Of a stretch of DNA of 45,091 bases, positions 17,112 to 25,007 are shown piece by piece. Under the pieces are notes generated by a model. It ran no database searches, was not told the origin of the DNA, and worked only from the letters and a program-made list of their open reading frames with translations. The translations under genes and the position numbers were made by a program. Source of the DNA: Lysobacter sp. A03 (lineage in GTDB: Bacteria; Pseudomonadota; Gammaproteobacteria; Xanthomonadales; Xanthomonadaceae); the NCBI RefSeq assembly GCF_000855665.1, contig NZ_JXSS01000095.1, positions 1 through 45,091 on the forward strand, given 5' to 3'. Every line of letters starts with the position of its first letter. Position 1 is the first letter of the stretch.

Positions 17112-18086
17112 CTACCCCAGCGCGCCGCCGCAGCTGGAGCCCTGCCCCGCCGTGCATCCGTAGCAGTGCTCCGCGGTGGCTATCGCGCGGGTCACCGGGC
17201 CGTCCAGCAGGTCGCGCAGGTGCGGTCGGGGCGCGCCATCCGCAGCGGGCTCACTCGCTCCAAGCGGCAGGTGCAGCATCTGGTTGAAATCGCAGTCGTA
17301 GACATGGCCCTGGTAGTCCACGCTGACCAGTGAGCGGCACATCACCCCCGGCAGGTTTTCCTTGCGGTGGGCCTGCTTCAGGGTCGCCATGTAGGACGCG
17401 AACTCACCCTTGGACAGCAGCCAGGAGCCGTAGCGCTGGATGGGCATGTTCGCGATCGTGTAGAGCTGGTTGAACACGATGCCGAAGTTGTCGTGCAGCA
17501 GGCGCTGGTAGTCGGCCTCGAGCCGGTCCTGCGGCGGCGGCAGGAACGCACCGTTGGGGTTGTAGACCAGATTCAACACCAGACCGCTGCCGGGCTGCCC
17601 GTAGCCCAGGGCGTTGAGCGTCTGCAGTGCGCGGATGGAAGCCTCGAACACGCCCTTGCCGCGCTGCTCGGTGACATTCTGCTGGCTGTGGCAGGGCAGC
17701 GAGGCGATCGCTTCCACGCCGTGACGGGCCAGGAATCCGCCCACCCATTCGTAGCCCGGCTCCTCCATGATGGTCGGGTTGAGCCGGTCCATCACGTGCA
17801 AGCCGGCACCCTTCGCCTGCTCCACCAGCCAGCGGAAGTGGGGGTTCATCTCCGGCGAGCCGCCGGTGACGTCGAGCGTGTCGACACCGTGCCGATCAGC
17901 CACCTGCAGCGCGAGCTCCATCGTCGGCCGGTCCATCAGCTCGGTCCGACGTGGTCCGGCGGCGACGTGGCAATGGATGCAGCTGAGGTTGCACAGGTAG
18001 CCCAGGTTGAGCTGCAGGGTCTGCAGTCGGCCGCGGGTGATGCGCGGGAAATCACTGTCGCGCAGCAGCGGCCAGGTGTCATGCAT
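17112..18086 (-). CDS. arsS: ArsS-like radical SAM protein (arsenosugar biosynthesis type, C-terminal Cys-rich domain)
   Basis: 324 residues. The [4Fe-4S]/SAM motif is YLCNLSCIHCHVAAGP (C32, C36, C39), with a GGSPEMNPHFRWLV substrate/SAM element following. The C-terminal half has DYQGHVYDCDFNQMLHLPLG and ends with the Cys-rich tail HCYGCTAGQGSSCGGALG, the layout of ArsS. In cyanobacteria ArsS forms the 5'-deoxyadenosyl bond to a methylarsenical. The start is ATG 18086 (MHDTWPLL); it overlaps the end of the upstream hydroxylase gene by 8 bases. It is the last gene of a five-gene minus-strand operon that also holds TIGR04282 and TIGR04283 proteins. ArsM is not in the window, so the true substrate here is uncertain. 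Confidence 0.88.
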   Translation of the reverse strand: MHDTWPLLRDSDFPRITRGRLQTLQLNLGYLCNLSCIHCHVAAGPRRTELMDRPTMELALQVADRHGVDTLDVTGGSPEMNPHFRWLVEQAKGAGLHVMDRLNPTIMEEPGYEWVGGFLARHGVEAIASLPCHSQQNVTEQRGKGVFEASIRALQTLNALGYGQPGSGLVLNLVYNPNGAFLPPPQDRLEADYQRLLHDNFGIVFNQLYTIANMPIQRYGSWLLSKGEFASYMATLKQAHRKENLPGVMCRSLVSVDYQGHVYDCDFNQMLHLPLGASEPAADGAPRPHLRDLLDGPVTRAIATAEHCYGCTAGQGSSCGGALG

Positions 18087-18939
18087 CGGGGGTTTCCTTG
18101 TCGGCAAAATGAGCCGGCTTTGCTCCGGCCGCCGGCGCGGCGCGGAAGGGTTGCAACAGCAGCGCGGGCAGCCCGAGCTTGTCAGGTGTGCGCCATTCCG
18201 ACAGGCCGATCGGCATCTCGCGCTCCGGGCGCAGCGGACGTGGCGTGTAGCTGCCGAAGATGCGATCCCACGCCGACAGGAGGAAACCGTAGTTGCTGTC
18301 GGTCTCGTGGCGCAGCACCGAGTGGTGGGTGCGGTGCATGGATGGCGTCACCACCGCCGCGCGCAGCCACGGCTCGACCCGCTGCGGAAACGCGAAGTCG
18401 GCATGGGTAAACAGGCTGGCGGAGGCGAGCAGGATCTCGAACGCGACCACGCCCAGCGCCGGCGCGCCCAGCAGATAGACGAGAGCAAGTTTCACCCCCA
18501 TCGAGAAGACCATCTCCAAGGGGTGGAAGCGCACCCCCAGGGTGACGTCGAACCCCAGGTCGGTGTGGTGCACGCGATGCATCCGCCACAGCAGCGGAAC
18601 CACGTGCATCAAGCGGTGCTGGGCGTAGATCGCGGCGTCCATCACCAGCACCGTCAGTCCAATCTCGAGCCATCCCGGCAAACCCAGCAGCCCGAACAGG
18701 CCACCGCCACGGGAGTGCACCGTCATCGCGACCGCGACGGCAAGCACCGGGAACATCAGCCGCAGCACCCCGGTGTTGATCAGCATCAATCCGAGGTTCG
18801 CCAGTTGCCGGTGCGCCGGGCGGGCGTCGCCACGCGCGGGCCAGACACGCTCGGCGATAGCCAACGCGCCGAGCACGGCAACGAAGCTGCCCAGGCGCAG
18901 TGCGGACTCGTGCTCCATCAGCCAGGCAGTCGGATTCAT
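18079..18939 (-). CDS. Sterol desaturase / fatty acid hydroxylase superfamily membrane protein
   Basis: 286 residues, several membrane helices, and the three histidine boxes of the di-iron membrane hydroxylases: HRLMH (108-112), HRVHH (121-125) and HRTHH (202-206). The context HRVHHTDLGFDVTLGVRFHPLE is typical of the bacterial family. Such enzymes insert oxygen into a C-H bond of a lipid or sterol-like substrate; the substrate is not predictable. It lies 79 bases after the TIGR04282 gene and overlaps the arsS start by 8 bases, so it belongs to the same operon. This member is unusual for an arsenosugar-type cluster. Confidence 0.9.
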   Translation of the reverse strand: MNPTAWLMEHESALRLGSFVAVLGALAIAERVWPARGDARPAHRQLANLGLMLINTGVLRLMFPVLAVAVAMTVHSRGGGLFGLLGLPGWLEIGLTVLVMDAAIYAQHRLMHVVPLLWRMHRVHHTDLGFDVTLGVRFHPLEMVFSMGVKLALVYLLGAPALGVVAFEILLASASLFTHADFAFPQRVEPWLRAAVVTPSMHRTHHSVLRHETDSNYGFLLSAWDRIFGSYTPRPLRPEREMPIGLSEWRTPDKLGLPALLLQPFRAAPAAGAKPAHFADKETPDA

Positions 18940-19018
18940 TGCGGTGCTCTCCGCACGCTGGAACGCAAGGTCAGGCGGCGTACACGTGGGCGGGCCTGAA
19001 TCGGGGCATGCGCGGGTG

Positions 19019-19717
19019 TCATTGGTTCCCGTCCCTGTCTCGCATCGCAGGAGTGTCGTGCATCCATTGCACCAGTGTGCGCTGTGCGGGAGTCGGCCCG
19101 GCGAGCGCGGCCAGCGCGCGTTGCACAGGCTTCAGGTCGTCGGCCCGATCCACGTCGGTGAGGGTTGCGAGTGTCTGCCAGCGTCCGTAGCCATCCAATG
19201 AGTCGCGGAAGCGGCTTGCCGTGTCCACCTGGCTGTAGCCGACGCGGGTCCAGGTCGGCAGCGGTATCAGCTTGTTGCTGCCGAACAGCCAAAAGCCGCC
19301 GTCGCTGGCCGGACCCAACGACAGGCGCGGTTCCGCCTCCCCGGGAGGGGCCAACCAGCGCGTCGCCTGGCCGATCAGGGGCGCTGTCAGTTGCGGCGCG
19401 TCGGCACCGATCAGCAGAGCAAAGCCGTGCCGCTCCACCAGCGCCGAATGCACACGCGCCATGCGTGTCCCCAGATCTCCATCGCCCTGGGCGATCGCCG
19501 GCAGTCCCGGCCACGCGCTTTCTGCGCCGGCTTCTGCCACCGCCCAATACGCGGTGACGCCGAAATCCGAGCGCGCCTGGATCGCTACCGAGGCGACCGC
19601 GTCGGCTGCCAGCGTGTACCACCGCTGCGCGTAGACCGCTCCGGCGCCGGCTGCGAGACGGGTCTTCAGCGCAGACCGACCCGGCGTCTTGACGAAGATC
19701 GCCAGTGCACCGCTCAC
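19019..19717 (-). CDS. TIGR04282-family (DUF2064) arsenosugar-type transferase
   Basis: 232 residues with a GT-A/nucleotidyltransferase-like fold: ALAIFVKTPGRSALKTRLA at the N-terminus, DGDLGTRMARVHSAL, the acid-loop LLIGADAPQLTAPLI, and SLGPASDGGFWLFG. This pattern is that of the TIGR04282 family, which co-occurs with arsenosugar biosynthesis genes. The start is a GTG at 19717 whose GTGA overlaps the stop of the upstream TIGR04283 gene, a tight coupling; longer in-frame readings to 19795 run into that gene and are rejected. Activity has not been assigned from the sequence; transfer of a sugar or nucleotidyl group is inferred. Confidence 0.85.
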   Translation of the reverse strand: MSGALAIFVKTPGRSALKTRLAAGAGAVYAQRWYTLAADAVASVAIQARSDFGVTAYWAVAEAGAESAWPGLPAIAQGDGDLGTRMARVHSALVERHGFALLIGADAPQLTAPLIGQATRWLAPPGEAEPRLSLGPASDGGFWLFGSNKLIPLPTWTRVGYSQVDTASRFRDSLDGYGRWQTLATLTDVDRADDLKPVQRALAALAGPTPAQRTLVQWMHDTPAMRDRDGNQ

Positions 19718-20463
19718 CGCAGGTGCTCCGGTCGCGAGAACCGCCACGCCTGGCGCAGGGTTTCGCCGACGTGTCGGGCCGTTGTCGCAGCCCAACCATT
19801 AGAGGAGTAGCGGCGGGCGCTGGTGTAGAGCCGCGCGCCGATGGACACGATCGGCGCGCCGGCGCGACGCACACGCCAGACCAGTTGATGGTCCTCGCCG
19901 CGGAGCGTCGCCGGATCAAATCCGCCCACCGCAGTAAACAAGTTCCGCGGCAGCACAAATCCCTGGTCGCCGAATGGCAGGCGCAACACCCGGCTACGCA
20001 GCCAGACGCCAACGGAGTTGAAACGCATCAACGCGGGTCCGTCACCGAGGAAGCGGAGATCGAAGTAACCCAGCCCCGGTCGACCTTCAGCGACAAAGCG
20101 CGCCAGCGCCCGCAGCGTTTCCGGTGCGAGCGCCGCATCGGCATGCAGGAACCAGAGCCACTGCCCGTCTCCCGCTGCGGCGCCGGCGTTTTGTTGCAGC
20201 GATCGGCCGGCCGGTGAGTGCAATACCTGCCAGCGCGGTCCGCCTGGAGGATCCGCGAGTGCCAGGCTGCGGGGCTCCGCAGACTGACCCTGAGGCCGGG
20301 GAGGCGCGTCGCATTCCACCACGATGACCTGCGCACCCCGCGGAAGCTGGGTGAGCTGCTCGCGCAGCAAAGGAGACAGTTTGTCGCCCGGACCGACCGG
20401 GACAACGACGGTCAGCCCGGCCAGCGGCGCGAGCACGGCGTCTGTCTCAACAACGGCGTCCAA
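19714..20463 (-). CDS. TIGR04283-family arsenosugar-type glycosyltransferase (GT2)
   Basis: 249 residues as called, with a GT2 (GT-A) fold: TVVVPVGPGDKLSPLLREQL near the N-terminus, LHSPAGRSLQQNAGAAAGDG, the DXD-equivalent WLWFLHADAALAPETL, then FGDQGFVLPRNLFTAVGGFDP and GEDHQLVWRVRRAG. These are signatures of TIGR04283. The start shown is a TTG at 20463, three bases after the flavoprotein stop; a GTG at 20436 is an equally likely start and would fit the family N-terminus better. It is second in the five-gene operon and its stop overlaps the TIGR04282 GTG. The acceptor sugar is unknown. Confidence 0.85.
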   Translation of the reverse strand: MDAVVETDAVLAPLAGLTVVVPVGPGDKLSPLLREQLTQLPRGAQVIVVECDAPPRPQGQSAEPRSLALADPPGGPRWQVLHSPAGRSLQQNAGAAAGDGQWLWFLHADAALAPETLRALARFVAEGRPGLGYFDLRFLGDGPALMRFNSVGVWLRSRVLRLPFGDQGFVLPRNLFTAVGGFDPATLRGEDHQLVWRVRRAGAPIVSIGARLYTSARRYSSNGWAATTARHVGETLRQAWRFSRPEHLR

Positions 20464-20466
20464 TGC

Positions 20467-22620
20467 TCAGCCCCGCCGCCAGGCGAAGTAGCGCTTTGCC
20501 CAGTGCAGCACACCGGCTGGGGCGTTGGCGCGCTTCCAGTTGCCGGCGACGTGCTTGTTGGCCTCGGTCATGGTCGGATAGACGTGGATCGTCCCCAGCA
20601 GTTTGTTGAGGCCGATGCCGTGCTTCATGGCGAGCACGAATTCCGCCAGCATCTCGGAGGCATGCGCGCCCACGATCGTGGCACCCAGGATGCGGTCCTT
20701 GCCCGGCGCGGTGAGCACTTTGACGAAGCCCGCATCGGTGCCGTCGGTGATCGCCCGGTCGAGCCCGTCCAGCGCGTAGCGGGTGACCTCGACCGCGATC
20801 TCCTGCTGCCGCGCCTCATCCTCCGACAGGCCTACGCGCGCCACCTCCGGATCGGTGAATGTGGCCCAGGGAATGACGCGGTAGTCGACCGTGAACGACC
20901 ACCACGGCGCCAGCAGTGCGTTCACCGTCGCGTACCAGGCCTGGTGCGACGCGACGTGGGTGAACTGGTAGGGACCGGTGACATCGCCGCAGACCAGGAT
21001 GTTGGGGAAATTGGTGCGCAGCATCGGGTCGGCCTCGATGGTCTTGCCCTCGTTGAGGCGAACGCCCAACTCCTCCAGCCCGAAGCCTTCCACGTTGGCG
21101 CTGCGGCCCAGCGCCAGCAGCAGGGCGTCGTACTCGAAGGTCACCTCGACACCGTCGTGGTCACAGACCAGCCGTCCGCCCTTGCCACGCCCGTCGACCC
21201 GCAGCGCCTTGTGGCTGGTGGCCAGATGCACACCTTCGCGCTGCAGTTGGCGCGCGACGGCATCGGCGGCATCGGCATCCTCGCGCCCCAGCAGGCGCGG
21301 CGCCATCTCGACCACGGTGACCTGGCTGCCGAAGCGCGCGAAGGCCTGGGCCAGCTCGCAACCGATCGGACCGCCGCCGAGCACAAGCAGGCGCCCGGGT
21401 AGCTGCCGCAGACCCCAGAGCGTGTCACTGGTCAGGTACTCGACACTGTCCAGGCCGGGAATCGGTGGCACCAGCGGTCGTGCGCCGGTGGCGATGATCA
21501 GACTGCGCGCGCTCAGGCGTCGTCCGTCGACCTCGATCTCCCACGGGCTCACCACCCTCGCCGCGCCGGTGATGACTTCCACGCCAAGCCCTGTGTAACG
21601 CTCGACGGAATCGTGCGGCGCGATCCGTGCGATCACCTCCTGCACCCGCTCCATCGCATCGGCGAAATCGAACTCCGCGGTCATCGATCGCACGCCATAA
21701 CGCTGGCTGTCGCGGCTCTCCGCGAGCAGCCGCGCCGTGCGCAGCAAAGCCTTGGACGGCACGCAGCCCGTGTTCAGGCAGTCGCCGCCCATTGCGTCTT
21801 TTTCCACCAGCCCGACGCGCGCCTTGACCGTGGCCGCAATGTAGGCCGAAACCAGCCCGGCCGATCCGGCTCCGATCACCAGCACGTTGTAGTCGAAGGC
21901 CCGCGGCTTTTGGTGCCCGCGGTAGACCCGGCGTGCCGCCAGCCAATCCGTAAACCCCTTTGCCAGCAACGGCAATGCGCCCAGCAAGACCAGCGCGACC
22001 AGCAGGCCGGGGGACAGCACGCCGGCCAGGGAGTCGATCCGCGCCAACTGGGTGCCGGCGTACACGTACACCAGAGTCGCCGGCAGCATGCCCAGTTGGC
22101 TGACCCAGTAGAACGTGCGCAGCGGCAGCGCGGTCAGGCCGGCCAACAGGTTGACCAGGAAGAATGGAAATACCGGTACCAGACGCAGGGTCAGCAGGTA
22201 GCGCCAGCCCTCGCGGGCGATACCGGCGTCGATCTTCTTCAGCCCCTCGCGGTAGCGCGCCCGCAGCCGATCGCGAAGGGCAAACCGGGCCACCAGAAAT
22301 GCCAGACTGGCGCCGACACTGCTCGCAAACGACACCAGAACAGTGCCTTCCAGCAGTCCGAACAGCGCGCCCGCGGCGATGGTCAGCACCGCCGCGCCAG
22401 GCACCGAGGTGGCCGCGACCGCGACGTAGACCAGGAAGAACGTGCCCGCCGCGAGCCAGCGGTTCTGCCCGACCCACCCGCTCAGGTCAGCCTGCCGGGC
22501 CTTGAGCTGCTCCAGGGTCAGCAGGTCGGCAAGACCAGCGTGCCACGCCCAAAGCAATGCAGCGAGGGCGAGCACCAAAGCGAGCCAGCCCCAACGTCGC
22601 TGGAACGCACGGTCATCCAT
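20467..22620 (-). CDS. TVP38/TMEM64 membrane domain fused to a dihydrolipoamide/mercuric-reductase-like flavoprotein
   Basis: 717 residues. Residues 1-230 are a membrane domain with several helices, including VAATSVPGAAVLTIAAGALFG and RLVPVFPFFLVNLLAGLT, the TVP38/TMEM64 (SNARE-associated) pattern. From about 245 a pyridine-nucleotide disulfide oxidoreductase starts: FAD loop VIGAGSAGLV (Gly 250, 252, 255), the redox pair CLNTGC (C281, C286), NADPH/NADH loop VLGGGPIGCELAQAF, FAD contact ILVCGDVTG, and a C-terminal dimer region with HVYPTMTEANK. It is in the DLD/mercuric reductase family, but the C-terminal MerA cysteine pair is absent. A GGGAGG ribosome-binding site 5 bases before the ATG at 22620 fixes the start. 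It is the first gene of the operon. Its electron acceptor is unknown. Confidence 0.9.
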   Translation of the reverse strand: MDDRAFQRRWGWLALVLALAALLWAWHAGLADLLTLEQLKARQADLSGWVGQNRWLAAGTFFLVYVAVAATSVPGAAVLTIAAGALFGLLEGTVLVSFASSVGASLAFLVARFALRDRLRARYREGLKKIDAGIAREGWRYLLTLRLVPVFPFFLVNLLAGLTALPLRTFYWVSQLGMLPATLVYVYAGTQLARIDSLAGVLSPGLLVALVLLGALPLLAKGFTDWLAARRVYRGHQKPRAFDYNVLVIGAGSAGLVSAYIAATVKARVGLVEKDAMGGDCLNTGCVPSKALLRTARLLAESRDSQRYGVRSMTAEFDFADAMERVQEVIARIAPHDSVERYTGLGVEVITGAARVVSPWEIEVDGRRLSARSLIIATGARPLVPPIPGLDSVEYLTSDTLWGLRQLPGRLLVLGGGPIGCELAQAFARFGSQVTVVEMAPRLLGREDADAADAVARQLQREGVHLATSHKALRVDGRGKGGRLVCDHDGVEVTFEYDALLLALGRSANVEGFGLEELGVRLNEGKTIEADPMLRTNFPNILVCGDVTGPYQFTHVASHQAWYATVNALLAPWWSFTVDYRVIPWATFTDPEVARVGLSEDEARQQEIAVEVTRYALDGLDRAITDGTDAGFVKVLTAPGKDRILGATIVGAHASEMLAEFVLAMKHGIGLNKLLGTIHVYPTMTEANKHVAGNWKRANAPAGVLHWAKRYFAWRRG

Positions 22621-22905
22621 CCTGCCTCCCGAGTTACGGTGATTTGGTTTGCCGGACGTGTTCACCCGCCGGCCATCCCACTACGCCCAGTATGAAGCGT
22701 CCACGTGCGGCTCGATAAAGCGACGCCTGTGAGGCTCGTTACGGATTTTCAGGGGAATCGGATGCCCGACGTAAGTCCGTCACCTCGGCGATGCAACCAA
22801 ACGGCGCCGACGCACGTATGCACAGGACAGGCCAGGAATTGCGTCGCTGCTCCCGCCCGCCAGGCACGACAGCGCCCTCCTGCCCGCCCCGAATCGGAGA
22901 CTTCC
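22621..22905. other. Divergent promoter region between flavoprotein operon and msrB
   Basis: 285 bases with no supportable gene. It must contain the promoter of the five-gene minus-strand operon and that of msrB-msrA. No convincing operator was recognised by eye; there is no obvious ArsR-type palindrome. Confidence 0.5.
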
Positions 22906-23430
22906 ATGAATCGACGCACTGTATTGCAGGGTCTCGCCGCTTTTGCAGCACTGCCCTTCCTTCCTGCGTGTTCCCAGGCCGCCGCCCCGGCAACCCCGGC
23001 CGGAACCGCTGCAGTCACCTCGTTGGCGCACCCCCCGGCGTTCTGGCGCGACATGGTCAGCCCCGCGGCGTTCAAGGTGCTGTTCGAAAGTGAAACGGAG
23101 CGTGCCGGAAGCAGTCCCCTGAACGAGGAAAAGCGCGACGGCACGTTCGTCTGCGCCGCCTGCTACCTGCCCCTTTTCGAAAGCGCGCACAAATACGAAA
23201 GCGGAACGGGCTGGCCCAGCTTCACGCAGCCGATCGCGGGCAGCATGCAGACCAAGCGCGACTTCGTGATGCTGATACCGCGCACCGAGTACCACTGCGC
23301 GCGCTGCGGTGGCCACCAGGGCCACGTGTTCGGCGACGGACCCCCACCGCTGGGCAAGCGCTGGTGCAACAACGGGCTGGCGCTGCGCTTCGTGCCGGGC
23401 TCCGAAACGCTTCCGGCTTTGAGGGGTTGA
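22906..23430 (+). CDS. msrB: Peptide methionine-R-sulfoxide reductase MsrB, lipoprotein-like, envelope
   Basis: 174 residues. The N-terminus is MNRRTVLQGLAAFAALPFLPACS: two arginines at 3-4 in an RRxxLQ context resembling a Tat signal, and a lipobox L19-P20-A21-C22. The MsrB domain follows, with zinc Cys pairs in CAACYLPLF and HCARCGGHQGH, the GWPSF and HVFGDGPPPLGKRWCNNG motifs, and the catalytic Cys in RWCNNGLALRF. It reduces R-methionine sulfoxide in proteins, here in the envelope. ATG 22906 is chosen with GGAG 8 bases upstream; the longer frame from 22705 is not protein-like. Two bases separate its stop from msrA, so the pair is one operon. Confidence 0.92.
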   Translation: MNRRTVLQGLAAFAALPFLPACSQAAAPATPAGTAAVTSLAHPPAFWRDMVSPAAFKVLFESETERAGSSPLNEEKRDGTFVCAACYLPLFESAHKYESGTGWPSFTQPIAGSMQTKRDFVMLIPRTEYHCARCGGHQGHVFGDGPPPLGKRWCNNGLALRFVPGSETLPALRG

Positions 23431-23432
23431 AC

Positions 23433-24194
23433 ATGATTGATCACGCGATTGCAGCTGCCTCGAGACGCCGCCTCGTATGGCCCGGCTTTCTGGCCACCTT
23501 GCTGCTGGCCGCGTGCGCCCAGCCCGGCGCTGACGCGCGCGCGAGTGGCGGTGCGCAGCTCGACCCTGCTGTGTCCTCCATTGCTGTGGGCCGCGCCAGC
23601 CCGGCCGCGCCGGCGCAAGCCGCCGCGTCGACGAAATCGACCCACGCCGAGGCGAAGCCCGAGGGAATCCAGACCGCGATCTTCGCCGGTGGCTGCTTCT
23701 GGTGCATGGAACCGCCGTACGACACACTGCCCGGCGTCATCTCAACCGAATCGGGCTACATCGGCGGGACCGTCGCCAACCCCACTTACGAGCAGGTCTC
23801 TGCCGGGCGAACGCGCCACGCCGAGGCGCTGCGGGTCACCTACGACCCGGCAAGGGTCGACTACCCGAAGTTGCTGGAGGTGTTCTGGCGCAATATCGAT
23901 CCGGTTGCCGTGGATCGTCAGTTCTGCGACGTCGGCAACCAGTACCGCAGCGCGATCTTCCCGGTCAACGACGAGCAGCGTCGCATCGCCGAGGCAAGTA
24001 AAAAGACGCTCCAGGCGGACCCGCGCTTTCGCCAGCAGACAATCGCGACCCGGATCGAACCGACGGCGACCTTCTATCCCGCCGAGAGCTATCATCAGGA
24101 CTACTACCGGAAGAACCCGGTGCGCTACAAGTACTACCGGTACAGCTGTGGCCGCGATCGCCGGCTGGAGGAAATCTGGGGCGAGGCCGGCTGA
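23433..24194 (+). CDS. msrA: Peptide methionine-S-sulfoxide reductase MsrA, lipoprotein-like, envelope
   Basis: 253 residues. The N-terminus has a basic start and a hydrophobic run ending in the lipobox L25-A26-A27-C28, then an Ala/Pro-rich linker to about 75. The catalytic motif GGCFWCMEPPYD follows (C88 nucleophile, C91). YDPARVDYPKLLEVFWRNIDP and DVGNQYRSAIF are MsrA signatures, and a resolving-type Cys appears in YYRYSCGRDRR at the end. It reduces S-methionine sulfoxide and complements the adjacent msrB. Two separate enzymes rather than a PilB/MsrAB fusion. Ribosome-binding site gagggg lies before the ATG. Confidence 0.92.
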   Translation: MIDHAIAAASRRRLVWPGFLATLLLAACAQPGADARASGGAQLDPAVSSIAVGRASPAAPAQAAASTKSTHAEAKPEGIQTAIFAGGCFWCMEPPYDTLPGVISTESGYIGGTVANPTYEQVSAGRTRHAEALRVTYDPARVDYPKLLEVFWRNIDPVAVDRQFCDVGNQYRSAIFPVNDEQRRIAEASKKTLQADPRFRQQTIATRIEPTATFYPAESYHQDYYRKNPVRYKYYRYSCGRDRRLEEIWGEAG

Positions 24195-24290
24195 GGTCGG
24201 CCTGCCACCGCGATTCATCGGCTTCCCGAGCACCCTTTGTTTCGTCCGTGCTCCAACCCCAACGCGTTGCCAATCCGACTGGAATCCCGC

Positions 24291-25007
24291 ATGCGCCTTT
24301 CCCGCTTCGTCCTCGTCATCGCGCTGCTTGCTGCGCTCCTGTTGTTGATCGCCGGGCCCGGCACGCGGATGGATCTGTGGGACTTCCGTACCGGTTTCGG
24401 AGTGATGCGCTGGGCCGCCTACATCGGCTTGGGAGCGGCGCTGGTGGCCGTGTTGCTGTTGCTGGCTCCCTCGTTCCGCCGGGCGGGAGGGACGGTGCTG
24501 GCGGCGGCTTTAGTGATGGGTCTTGTGGTTGCGTTCGTGCCGTGGAACGCGATGCGCGGCGCCAGGCAAGTGCCGCCGATCCACGACATCAGCACCGATA
24601 CCGAGCGTCCTCCGCAGTTCGTTGACATCCTTCCCTTGCGCGCCGATGCGCCCAATCCCGCCGACTACGGCGGCGCGGAAATCGCCCGGCAGCAACTCGC
24701 CGCCTATCCGGAGCTCGGCCCGTACACGAGCGCATTGCCGCCAGCGCAGGCGTACGAGAATGCTCTGGAAGCGGCGAAGAAAATGGGCTGGGTCATCGTC
24801 GCCAGCGACCCGGCAAGCGGCCGCATCGAGGCCAGCGACACGACACCCTGGTTCGGCTTCACCGACGACGTGGTGATCAGGGTGGAAGCAGAAGGTGACG
24901 GCAGCCGAATCGATGTCCGCTCGGTCTCGCGCGTTGGCAAGAGCGACGTTGGAACCAACGCGAAACGGATCCGGGCCTACCTGGCCGCGTTGGCACGCTT
25001 GGGATAG
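24291..25007 (+). CDS. DUF1499 domain-containing membrane protein
   Basis: 238 residues: a first hydrophobic segment (FVLVIALLAALLLLIAGPG) and two more up to about 90 form a small membrane part, then a soluble C-terminal DUF1499 region with ALEAAKKMGWVIVASDP, RIEASDTTPWFGFTDDVVIRV and DVRSVSRVGKSDVGTNAKRI. The family is widespread but uncharacterised. It starts 96 bases after msrA, so it may be in the same transcript. The last 31 bases overlap the 3' end of the convergent gene at 24977. Confidence 0.8.
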   Translation: MRLSRFVLVIALLAALLLLIAGPGTRMDLWDFRTGFGVMRWAAYIGLGAALVAVLLLLAPSFRRAGGTVLAAALVMGLVVAFVPWNAMRGARQVPPIHDISTDTERPPQFVDILPLRADAPNPADYGGAEIARQQLAAYPELGPYTSALPPAQAYENALEAAKKMGWVIVASDPASGRIEASDTTPWFGFTDDVVIRVEAEGDGSRIDVRSVSRVGKSDVGTNAKRIRAYLAALARLG

